This document shows, piece by piece, positions 1 to 8,300 of a DNA stretch of 64,000 nucleotides. Below the pieces are notes generated by a model that saw nothing but the letters and a program-made list of their open reading frames with translations, was not told the DNA's origin and did no database searches. Every line of letters begins with the position of its first letter. The first letter of the stretch is position 1. The position numbers and the translations under genes were made by a program. This DNA comes from Nitrospira sp. (GTDB taxonomy: Bacteria; Nitrospirota; Nitrospiria; Nitrospirales; Nitrospiraceae), in NCBI GenBank assembly GCA_018242725.1, contig JAFEBI010000004.1, positions 62,001 to 126,000 on the forward strand. Direction: 5' to 3'.

Positions 1-467
1 AGTCGGGTTTCGGCGCCGGGTTCACCGTCGGACTTTTCCCTACCACGCTGCGTGGGATCATTGGCTTCGCGTTTGATTCGAACCTCCATAGCGGAGCACT
101 TTCTTTCTCCGATATCGGGCAGGGGCAACGGACTGAACGTGGTCGTTCCGACCTGCTCCTGTCCAATACGACAGTCAACCTTTTATTTCGATATCCGGGC
201 GAACGCGTACGCCCATATATTGGAGCTGGTGTTGGATGGTCAAGCGGAACTCTTCTCAATCCAAACATTGCGGGACGAAATGATCAAGATTTTGATTCCG
301 CCTACGCGTTTGTTCATCAATTTCTTGGCGGTGCTCAGGTGTCTCTCACTGCGAAGGTCTTTATTTTTGGTGAGTACCGCTATACATCATCAACCTATCA
401 CTGGGAAGAACTGGCCGTCGATTTTCGCACACACTATGGATTACTTGGGGTTGGGCTACGCTTGTAA
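1..467 (+). CDS. Outer-membrane beta-barrel protein, 3' part (5' end outside window)
   Basis: An open frame enters from the left edge (first full codon at base 3) and ends at TAA 465-467, giving the last 154 residues of a protein. It has alternating hydrophobic/polar strands typical of a small outer-membrane barrel, with segments such as RPYIGAGVGW and QVSLTAKVFIFGEYRYT, and a C-terminal strand ending LLGVGLRL. This resembles the opacity/OmpA-like barrel class, so the protein probably sits in the outer membrane, but no specific family or function can be named. The start and any signal peptide lie outside the window. A strong hairpin follows eight bases after the stop, and the next gene converges on it. 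A different frame at 52..495 is open but looks non-protein-like. Confidence 0.72.
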   Translation, partial: SGFGAGFTVGLFPTTLRGIIGFAFDSNLHSGALSFSDIGQGQRTERGRSDLLLSNTTVNLLFRYPGERVRPYIGAGVGWSSGTLLNPNIAGRNDQDFDSAYAFVHQFLGGAQVSLTAKVFIFGEYRYTSSTYHWEELAVDFRTHYGLLGVGLRL

Positions 468-474
468 TTCTCGG

Positions 475-513
475 CGTCAGCCTGATGCCGGCTGAACCGG
501 CACCAGGCTGACG
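475..513. terminator. Hairpin terminator between convergent genes
   Basis: CGTCAGCCTG-A-TGCCGG pairs with CCGGCA-C-CAGGCTGACG around the loop CTGAA: 16 base pairs with one A/C mismatch. It lies exactly between two convergent genes and could end transcription from both sides, although the T-tract is poor. Confidence 0.7.
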
Positions 514-525
514 TTCAGTAATCTC

Positions 526-1116
526 TCACTTTCTCGTTTCAGCAACCATTGCGAGACGATCCCCAGCGATTGTTTTCAGCTGCTCCAGACTCAGTTCCTT
601 CACAACTTGGCATTCAGCGTTAAGCAGGCGAACGCTCCCGTCGGCAGCATACTCCGCTTCCGAGAGAAGATTCCCATATTCATCAACCAGGCGATACCCC
701 GTCGCGCTGGCGACGATCGTGGCACGGCGTTCGACCACACCATGGCGCTCGAAGCTCACCGTTGCACCATCCTCCGACGAAATCCATCGAACGCTGGTCT
801 CGCCCAATGTCACCACCTTGCTACCATCGCTCCCCAGATCGGACTCCTTAACGGGGCTGTCACCGGTCCAAAAATGCATCGAGTTGAAAATGAAGGTATC
901 CAGCAATGCCGAGAACATGTAGGCCGGAACAATCAACATACCGAAGAAGACAATTTCCTTCATCCATTTGTCATTGACTTGACCGCTGCCTTTGACATTG
1001 CTGTTCCAGCGATAGACATTCTTTGTGAGATTGAACGGACCATAGCACGCGGTACTCATCGCCATCACGCTCAGCAACACCATCGCCGCAATAGTTCGCT
1101 GCCTCAATCTGCTCAT
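526..1116 (-). CDS. DUF3332 family lipoprotein
   Basis: A 196-residue protein of the DUF3332 family, whose function is unknown. The recognisable stretch is ACYGPFNLTKNVYRWN followed by NDKWMKEIVFFGMLIVPAYM and a membrane-associated segment. The N-terminus MSRLRQRTIAAMVLLSVMAMSTAC looks like a lipoprotein signal with Cys24 as the acylation site, although the lipobox is degenerate. The start at 1116 is preferred over the upstream ATG at 1155: AAGGAG lies six bases before it and the signal peptide begins there. It is the last gene of a leftward group. The C-terminal half carries YRLVDEYGNLLSEAEY-like beta repeats. Confidence 0.78.
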   Translation of the reverse strand: MSRLRQRTIAAMVLLSVMAMSTACYGPFNLTKNVYRWNSNVKGSGQVNDKWMKEIVFFGMLIVPAYMFSALLDTFIFNSMHFWTGDSPVKESDLGSDGSKVVTLGETSVRWISSEDGATVSFERHGVVERRATIVASATGYRLVDEYGNLLSEAEYAADGSVRLLNAECQVVKELSLEQLKTIAGDRLAMVAETRK

Positions 1117-1208
1117 CCCCGTCTCCTTTTCATCAAAATAATCAGGTTGTCCCACTTATCGCGCAATCCCTCATCTAACATAATCCAAGATTTTGGCACA
1201 ATCGCGCC

Positions 1209-1727
1209 TCAATCAGAAATCTCGTCTCGTGCAATCCGATCGTTCAAACGAATGTGCCTCGCCGACAACCGTGCGCCGATTGTGATCATCCCCAGCATTC
1301 TGGGCAGCGCAAAGCGTTTGGGACCGGCCGATCCCGGATTGAACAACAATGTATCGTCCAGCCATTCGTTCCTCGGTTGGTGAGTATGACCAAAGATACA
1401 GATGTTCGGTTGCATGCGATCAAGAAACGCGCTTCCCTCTTTGGTCAACTTTCCCCCTTCAAACATCACATGCCTGATCGCGATACGGACACCATTCAGC
1501 TTGAGGAGTGCCTCGATCGGAAAGCCACTCTTCTCATACCCGTCGACGTTGCCGGAAACCACCGTCACGGGGGCGATGCCTTTCAGATACTCGATGACTG
1601 CGCGCTTGCCGAAATCACCGGCGTGAACAATATGATCAACATGCTGGAAGTGCCGCAGGATTACCGGATCGAACAGGCCGTGCGTGTCGGCGATCACTCC
1701 GATACGAATGAGCCGTGACCGGCTCAC
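1209..1727 (-). CDS. YfcE/MJ0936-type metallophosphodiesterase
   Basis: A 172-residue calcineurin-like phosphoesterase. The metal-binding motifs occur in the expected order: DTHG near the N-terminus, HAGDFG, GNVDG, then GHTH and a closing NPGS. Members of this family hydrolyse phosphodiesters with Mn or Ni in the cytoplasm; the natural substrate is usually unknown. The start is taken as GTG 1725-1727 because it overlaps the stop of the upstream M48 peptidase gene in a GTGA arrangement, implying translational coupling. A longer reading to 1775 would add residues with no family counterpart. Confidence 0.85.
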   Translation of the reverse strand: MSRSRLIRIGVIADTHGLFDPVILRHFQHVDHIVHAGDFGKRAVIEYLKGIAPVTVVSGNVDGYEKSGFPIEALLKLNGVRIAIRHVMFEGGKLTKEGSAFLDRMQPNICIFGHTHQPRNEWLDDTLLFNPGSAGPKRFALPRMLGMITIGARLSARHIRLNDRIARDEISD

Positions 1728-2872
1728 GGAGCAGAGCCTGATGACACGCCTAATGCATCGCGAACCTTGGTCCATTCGAACGAGAACGGCTCAGACTGCT
1801 GCTTCGGCATCTCCGCGAGTCGCGCCTTGAGATGATCCGCTCTGGCACTGCTCATCGGATGGGTGGAGAGCCACTCGACTCGCCCCTCATCCTTCTCAGT
1901 CAGTCGTTGGAAGAACGTGATCATGCCTTCGGGGTGAATCTTGGCACGATACAGCAGATCAAGCCCGGTGGTATCCGCCTCGGTCTCCTGCGCTCGGCCA
2001 AACTTCAGCGTCATCAATTCAATGCCGAACTGCTTCATGGCCCCGCCCAGTCCCGGCGGATTGCCCAACACAATCGACACGACGGCCACAAAACCCAGCT
2101 GTTTAATGATCCGTTCAAGGCCATGCCGCCGGAGCACATGGTTCAGCTCATGCGCCAAGACCCCCGCCACTTCTTCCGGGCTTTCCGCCTTTTTCATCAA
2201 ACCCGTGAACACAACGACATACCCACCGGGTAGCGCGAACGCATTCACCACATCGCTCCTCACGACGGTGACATCAAATCGATAAGGGTTGTTGGGGACC
2301 TGACTGGCTAGGCGCTGTGTCATTTCCTTGACCGCATCCACAGCAATCCCTTCTTTCATCACATCCTGGCCCGCAAGAAACTCACGATAGGCCGATTCAC
2401 CCAACTTCTGTTCCCACTCGATGGGAATGCGATTGACGGCAAGTTCAACCAATACGTCACTCCCGAACCACAAGCCCAGTATCACAGCAAAGACTGTTCC
2501 GCCGACAAGTCCCCATACGAACCGATGGCGTTGCCGGACCTGTCGGACCTGTTCGGCGGCTTGCTCCAGTGGCCGGTTCAGATGGGCAGGAGCCGCTTGC
2601 CGAAAGGCGCGAATGAGTTCAGGGCTTTTCAAATACAGCGTCCGCTGCTCGACCGATCCCGACCAGGACGCAACAAGCTGGTTATGGTCTAATCCACCAG
2701 CAGAGATCGTCAGATCAGAAAACCCCACGGACTCAGTGTGACCCACAACACCTTCACGATCCGAGAGAAAGGTAATGGTCAGCCCCTGCCCTTCAACATG
2801 AACAAGACAAGGCGCACCACTGGCCGGGAATTCATCACCGAAGCAGAGCGCATTAGGTTGCAGTTCGATCAT
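1724..2872 (-). CDS. M48 family metalloprotease, membrane anchored
   Basis: A 382-residue Ste24/HtpX-like zinc peptidase. The catalytic motif HELNH is at residues 241-245 and the third ligand lies in ETEAD near residue 298. One transmembrane helix at about 118-137 separates an N-terminal beta-rich domain of about 115 residues from the peptidase domain, so the protease probably faces the periplasm and acts in envelope protein quality control. A second hydrophobic stretch after the HExxH helix (about 259-270) is typical of the fold. Its stop overlaps the start of the downstream phosphodiesterase gene. The substrate is unknown. Confidence 0.85.
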   Translation of the reverse strand: MIELQPNALCFGDEFPASGAPCLVHVEGQGLTITFLSDREGVVGHTESVGFSDLTISAGGLDHNQLVASWSGSVEQRTLYLKSPELIRAFRQAAPAHLNRPLEQAAEQVRQVRQRHRFVWGLVGGTVFAVILGLWFGSDVLVELAVNRIPIEWEQKLGESAYREFLAGQDVMKEGIAVDAVKEMTQRLASQVPNNPYRFDVTVVRSDVVNAFALPGGYVVVFTGLMKKAESPEEVAGVLAHELNHVLRRHGLERIIKQLGFVAVVSIVLGNPPGLGGAMKQFGIELMTLKFGRAQETEADTTGLDLLYRAKIHPEGMITFFQRLTEKDEGRVEWLSTHPMSSARADHLKARLAEMPKQQSEPFSFEWTKVRDALGVSSGSAP

Positions 2873-2915
2873 GGCATCGCCCTTGATTGATTCGTTGAGG
2901 AACGAAAATTCTCGC

Positions 2916-3084
2916 GCGGATGCTCAAACCGGCGGCCGACAAAGCCGCAGGCAAGAAACAATCGGAGGCGTAGCAGCTTTCACCCTCCCACCCCGAGCTG
3001 CCAAGACAGCTCCTTCCTCGCTTGGGGTACGTTGAGGATTGTTTTGAGCCGAGACCGAAGTTGGCGGGCGGTTTCAGCATCCGC
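2916..3084. repeat. Long imperfect palindrome (169 bp hairpin)
   Basis: The left arm 2916-2940 (GCGGATGCTCAAACCG...) and right arm 3060-3084 (...CGGTTTCAGCATCCGC) are near-perfect reverse complements over 25 bp. Pairing resumes inside around AAACAATC (left) and GATTGTTT (right). The apex is a perfect stem GAGCTG/CAGCTC with loop CCAAGA at 2996-3013. The element fills the gap between the AIM24-like gene and the M48 peptidase gene and begins at the AIM24 stop codon. Confidence 0.75.
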
Positions 3085-3767
3085 TATTCGGTGACAGGGA
3101 TGAACTGTCGTACCCACGCTCCGAAACCGCCGGGATTCCGACTCTGGATATACACCACGCCTGGACCACGGAACCGGCAGACAAAACCTTCGCCAGAGGT
3201 AAAGCTCGCCACCCATCCCGAAGTGGCTTTTTCGATGTTGTAGGACGTCGTCGTGGACCAGGCGACCAGATGACTATTGTCCACGATATATTCCTGCCCA
3301 GGTTTCAATTCGATCTTGTGAACCGCGCCAAAGCTGTTGAGCAGAAGCATCCCCTTCCCGCTCATCTTCAGAATGAAGAACCCTTCGCCACCCAGTAATC
3401 CCCGACTCATACTCTGCATCTGGCTGTCGATCGTAATCCCATCCGCCCCGGCTAAAAATCCATCTTTTTGCACCATGTATTCGTTGACCCCATCGAGTTC
3501 TAGCACAACAATTTCACCGGGCACCGTCGGAGCCAGTAAGACCTCCCCAGCCCCTCGACTCGCCTTGAGTGTCTGGAAGAAGAACTTTTCTCCTGTCAGG
3601 AATTTTCGCGAAAGGGCTCCCAGAAATCCCCCTTCCATTTTGCTTTCAATGTCGATCGTCGGCGAGCAGGCCACCATCGCACCCGACTCCGCCTTGATCT
3701 GCTCTCCATTTCCCAACTCCACACGCGCCATAGGAAATGCCCCGGGATACAAGATCTCGCTTTTCAT
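3084..3767 (-). CDS. AIM24 / TIGR00266 family protein
   Basis: A 227-residue protein of the AIM24 (TIGR00266) family. It has the usual Gly-rich beta repeats: ESGAMVACSP, GGFLGALSRKFLTGEKFF, GLLGGEGFFILKMSGKG and LKPGQEYIVDNSHLVAW. No signal peptide or membrane helix is visible. Bacterial members have no settled biochemical function; the yeast namesake is mitochondrial. The ATG at 3767 is preceded by GAGGAG. The gene is 43 bp downstream of the amidohydrolase gene on the same strand, so the two may be co-transcribed. Its 3' end touches the long palindrome. Confidence 0.85.
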   Translation of the reverse strand: MKSEILYPGAFPMARVELGNGEQIKAESGAMVACSPTIDIESKMEGGFLGALSRKFLTGEKFFFQTLKASRGAGEVLLAPTVPGEIVVLELDGVNEYMVQKDGFLAGADGITIDSQMQSMSRGLLGGEGFFILKMSGKGMLLLNSFGAVHKIELKPGQEYIVDNSHLVAWSTTTSYNIEKATSGWVASFTSGEGFVCRFRGPGVVYIQSRNPGGFGAWVRQFIPVTE

Positions 3768-3810
3768 TCGAATCTCCTCTGTTTGTCTTTCCGCTCAGCT
3801 TTCGCCGCTC

Positions 3811-5256
3811 TCACTCCGCCACCCATCCATACACTCGCCGACTCGGCTCAGGCCCCTCTTGCACATAACTCATCCTGAGCCGCCCTAAGATATCAGTGGG
3901 AAGTTCATGCCGTTTTGCCTCAACATTGATCCCAAAGACTCTTGCCGCATTCAGCCCAAAAACCTGCTCTTTCACTGATCTCGTGAGTGGCTGATAGTGA
4001 TGCGTTTCGAGTAATTCCTCGGGAATCATGAATCGCCGAAAGGCTTCAATTTGCCATTGGGGTGTTCCATACCAGATCGAATCCGTCCCCCACAAGACGT
4101 GATCGACGCCGAACGCACGAATGATTCGTCCCAGCAGATGGGCACAGATCAATGGATAGGTGGTCACCAATTGGGCAAACGTCGACCCCAACTCCATATA
4201 GATGTTGGAGATATCTGGCTCTCCCTCCTTCAATCGGCAGAATTCGGTGGTCCAGGGAATTTCACCCGTTTTCGCAAACACCTGATCGATCGATGCGACG
4301 CCTCGAAACCCCGAGTGATAGACCAAAAAGTCGAGATCCGGAAAATCCTTGGCCGCCTTCATCAAATCTCTCGGGTGATTGTAATCAGGTACAGGACCCA
4401 ACGGCAGTCCCTTGTGAACACAGATCCGCTTGACGTGAAGCTTTCTCGCTTGCTCAAGCATGGGATAGGCGATCCGCTCGTCATCCATCCGCCAGCCACG
4501 ATCGAATCCCTTCGGACAGGACCCGGTGTAGCACTTCCAGGCGTCAACCTTAAGCGTTTCAGCCTGCATGGCCATGAAGTCCAAATCCGCAGCGCCCAAC
4601 TGAGGCGTCACCAGACCATGGGCCAACATCCGTTGTGAGCCGGCTAATCGATTGATCTCGTCTCGGATATGGGCCATTTCTTTTGGTGGAACGACGGCTT
4701 CTTGTGGATAGGGACCAGGCGGCGTGCTGATCAAGCCGATCGTCGTTTCACTGTCAAAGAAGACTTCCTTGATGAAATTCTTCCAGGACAAATCATCAAT
4801 GGTGCCTCGATCACCGGCCAATCGTGGATTGAGCCCGGACTCGCGAATAGACCGCCGTAGCGACAGCAACGCGTGCTTGGACACGGCGCCCTTGCGATTT
4901 GCTTCCGCATCGGTAGGATCGTAGCTGGATCCGACATAGTGAGTTTGTACGTCGAAGATAAAATAGGGAGCGCCCCCTTGTTCCGCGAACGCCGCAGTCT
5001 CGAAGAGCTCGATGTCTCCAATGTTGAAAAATCTGCCGAATGCAGCGTTCACGGCCAACAGCGCCGCCGCCATTCCACCCGTTGCGTTCAAGAACTCTCG
5101 CCTGGTCAGTCCGCTACGAGTCACCGCCCGTTCCATCAAGTCTGCGGCCACTCGCTCGACACATTGCTGCTGCCTCGTCTGGGGAATGGGGCGGAACTCT
5201 TCGTTCGAGACGATCTGCGTCGGAATTCGAGTCGGACAGACCACACCCTTCTTCAC
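3811..5256 (-). CDS. Tat-exported amidohydrolase-2 family protein
   Basis: A 481-residue TIM-barrel amidohydrolase (amidohydrolase_2 family). Residues about 49-73 form a Tat-type signal (LTRREFLNATGG then a hydrophobic core), so the enzyme is probably exported folded. The first metal motif, normally HxH, reads FDVQTH, leaving only one histidine; later motifs are present (HKGLP, VYHSG, WGTDSIWYG). A divergent metal site is possible. The GTG start at 5256 is kept because the 40 residues before the Tat motif look like a conserved extension of this exported subfamily; ATG 5136 is the alternative. A TTGACA-17-CACAAT promoter lies upstream, and a 13-codon ORF ends across the start codon. The substrate is unknown. 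Confidence 0.75.
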   Translation of the reverse strand: MKKGVVCPTRIPTQIVSNEEFRPIPQTRQQQCVERVAADLMERAVTRSGLTRREFLNATGGMAAALLAVNAAFGRFFNIGDIELFETAAFAEQGGAPYFIFDVQTHYVGSSYDPTDAEANRKGAVSKHALLSLRRSIRESGLNPRLAGDRGTIDDLSWKNFIKEVFFDSETTIGLISTPPGPYPQEAVVPPKEMAHIRDEINRLAGSQRMLAHGLVTPQLGAADLDFMAMQAETLKVDAWKCYTGSCPKGFDRGWRMDDERIAYPMLEQARKLHVKRICVHKGLPLGPVPDYNHPRDLMKAAKDFPDLDFLVYHSGFRGVASIDQVFAKTGEIPWTTEFCRLKEGEPDISNIYMELGSTFAQLVTTYPLICAHLLGRIIRAFGVDHVLWGTDSIWYGTPQWQIEAFRRFMIPEELLETHHYQPLTRSVKEQVFGLNAARVFGINVEAKRHELPTDILGRLRMSYVQEGPEPSRRVYGWVAE

Positions 5257-5294
5257 GATGTGACCGTCAACGCTGAGGTTGGTACGTACTCCAT
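5253..5294 (-). CDS. Possible 13-residue leader peptide
   Basis: ATG at 5292-5294 follows GAAAGGACGGCC, a plausible ribosome-binding site, and encodes MEYVPTSALTVTS. Its TGA (5253-5255) overlaps the GTG start of the amidohydrolase gene in a GTGA arrangement. The big gene itself lacks a clear ribosome-binding site, so this short frame may couple translation into it. This is an inference from spacing only. Confidence 0.35.
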   Translation of the reverse strand: MEYVPTSALTVTS

Positions 5295-5324
5295 GGCCGT
5301 CCTTTCATGGCGGGCAGACCGCTG

Positions 5325-5353
5325 ATTGTGTGAAATACTTTCCGTACTGTCAA
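5325..5353 (-). promoter_or_regulatory. Sigma70-type promoter of amidohydrolase-AIM24 genes
   Basis: On the minus strand TTGACA (5348-5353), 17 bp, then CACAAT (5325-5330). The expected start of transcription is near 5318, about 60 nt before the GTG start. Confidence 0.65.
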
Positions 5354-5394
5354 GCGAGCGTCGTTGAGACCGCCTAGAAGCAGTCAGGCCAGAC

Positions 5395-8300
5395 TTATTT
5401 CGAGTTCGATGAGGAAGCTGAGGTTTTAGCTTGGCCAGCAGAAGAATATGCAGCAGGGATCTCTACAACCACATCTCCTTGCGGATCGGCATCTTGATCC
5501 TTCCCATCGTGGCCGACACTGTAAAGCAGGCCCTTTTTCTGATTCACCAACATCGGGAGGCCAGTATAGGGATCGTAGAAGTTCTGTCCCGCTTTGGCGA
5601 TCTTGTTGGGAAGATCACCCTCTGAAGATCCACGTCGTAACCACGCCTGTAAACTCGCCAGCCTGAGATGGGCGTCTGTATCCACCATCATTCCGTTGTA
5701 CACATCCCATGCGGGCAGCGGGTCAAGACCGACCAGATTTTCGATCGGGTTGGTGAGATAATCCATCACGCCAGCCGCAGGAAAACGTACATGATCTTTC
5801 CACTTCGGCAGGGAATCATAATGCTTTTCGCCGACCGCTTGGTACGACGCTTCGTAGTACGTGGCATAGTCATTAAGCCGGCGCTGCTTCGGTAAGGGCA
5901 GTGCCGACACCACCATCGAGGATATTGCCTGATCTTCAGCTCTCGCGGCCTTTAACTGACTCTCGTAGGTCTTCCCTGCTGAAACCAATTCGCTCTGCAT
6001 CGGCCACCGTAACGACAGCTCAGCTTGATCGAGAGGTCGTACAAACTTGGTGATACGCCCTAGATGTTTCGTGTCGAAATCCGAACGAACGAGCAAGCCC
6101 GATGCGAGGGCAATGTCGTCATTGACCGCTTGCAATGCCAACATTTTCACAGGGAGTGTCCGTGCCTGGCTCAGCACGACTCGCCACATTTCCATGTCGG
6201 TTTCAAGCCGATCGACACCGACGTCCGTCCCCTGTGCAAATCCATCTGCGACATGCAGTTGATGGGCGAACGCCATCGCTTCGCAGGGTGGGCTGATAGG
6301 CTGACCGTAGCCCCAATCCTCGAATGGAAGCTTTTGCCATTGACGATATCGGTCAAGCGTCGCCTGATGTCGGCTCCCCCATCCTTGGATAGTCTCCTGA
6401 TGCGATTTGAATTGGCCGATTGGGTCCGATCCTCGGACCCATCCGCGCATGGTGCCGCCGGACGCACTCGATCGGTCACCTGTTTTTGATCCAGAAGTTC
6501 CAAAGCAACTCAACGCCGTTGCACTGTCTCCGATAGCCGATTGCCTCTGACCCTCAGCGCGGAGAGGATCTTGTCCCGCCGGCGCATCGATCCCAAGCAG
6601 CAGCGTATACGCATTCTTTTGAGCCCCAAAGAGGGTCTGTTGTGGCGTCGTTGTGAAACTCTGGAACGTCGGTGATGGAGGTTCTTCCATGATCATCCAT
6701 GTCAGCGCAAGCGCTCCGAGACCAAGCGCGATGCACACCCCGATCAGCATCGTCAGCCCGACCACCGTCCTTACAATGGCCTGAGTGGTCGAAAAGCAGA
6801 CACGTAGGAAGCCTAGGATCGTTATCCCCGCCCTAGTAAAAATTGCCGTAGACTCTTGGCCCTGCGCTGGTTCGTTAATACGCGGTCTCGCCTCAGGCGT
6901 CCTCCTGATCCTCGAAGATTCGACGAATACGGCATCAGTCTCGGACGTCGCCGGCAGCGGCTGGCTGACTTCCTGCCGTTCAAGAATCACCGGTTTCGCT
7001 GATGTGACGGAGGTGACAACATGCTCTCGACCCGCTCCCGTCAGGTTATCAACCTCCATCCGCTCTGGTTGAGGAAGCATGGGTTCAGGAATCGGCGTTC
7101 GTGCTTGAACGTTCACCACCTCCGGAGGCTGATCGCCGTGAGGCAATACCCTTGCCCCTCGCTGAGTCTCGGGCAAGCGCTCACCATTGTCTATGATGGG
7201 CTTCGTCGGACTTGGTTCAATTGGATCAAGCTCAACAGGTCGAATCGTCTCGCTTTTCTCGAGGAGGACCAAGTTGACAGGTTGCGAATCATGCGCCTGA
7301 AATTCCGTCTTGAAACCTTGCTCGATCTCATCAGTAACTGCACTGGGGTGGGGCTGCTCTCGCTTGATGGCAAACTCGGTCGGTTGATCACAAATTTCGT
7401 GCTGATCCACGACCGAGCCTGGACTCGAGTCCTGGGTACAGGCTTGAGCCACAGATTCCTGTAACGCAGGAGATTCCGCTTCGTCGGCCTGCGATGATTG
7501 TACGAAGGAAAACAGCGGCGCTGACTCCGCGACCCGCTCTGTACCTTGGTCCGTCGTGGACGGCGAGCCCACCCCCACTGCAGAATCGTGCCGCTCCTCC
7601 GAGTGCCCTGTTGGGACAGCTTGTGCGAACGAAAATGTGTCCTGCTCTAAATCAGGCTCCTTAGTCGATGGTGAAGGCGGCCGGTGACTCTCATGAGCTT
7701 GTAGAGAGCTATCCGGATCTTGTGACTGATCCACGGATTGTTCGAGAGGCTCCGCCGCAATTAAAGAGTTCGTCTCGACGGAAGCGATTGAGTGCACCGA
7801 CTCCTCCACCTGATCCCATGGCATGGGTGCAATCGGCGATCTCGACGTTTCTTCATCTACTTTCCCACTTTCTCCCTCTCGCTTCGGAGTTTCTACGGCA
7901 GAAGCCTCAACCAGCCCTCCTGGCGAAGATGAGACTGGGGAAGTGTCTGCAATAGTCCCTTCCAAGCAAGTCGGCGCCGGGGACGTTGACACATCCTTTG
8001 CCGGAGATTGCTCTCCGAACTTCCAGGCTGTATCAAAGACGGATTTCCATGAAAACCCTGGCTGCTTCCAAGGCTGAACTGTCTCATCGGCCAAGACTGG
8101 GGCCGGATCGATTGGCGAATCAGCGGAACAGGGCTTCTCTTCTGCTTGCAGCCGCTCGACCTCATCGGTCGGTAGAGAGGCTTCCTCTTTGTTTGAGCCC
8201 AATATCGGCTCGGAAAGTGATGACTCTGTCCGGACCGATGAACTGGGCTCTTGGTCAGTCTGAGGCTGGGATGGCAGGCTGGGCTCGGTGCTATCCTCGG

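Noticed and set aside
52-495. Open frame of 147 codons on the plus strand at the left edge
   Set aside because: The other frame (1-467) encodes a convincing barrel C-terminus with a stop just before a terminator; this frame runs through that terminator and has no protein-like pattern.
607-1383. 258-codon plus-strand frame
   Set aside because: It is antisense to the DUF3332 lipoprotein and the phosphodiesterase genes, both supported by motifs; composition is that of a shadow frame.
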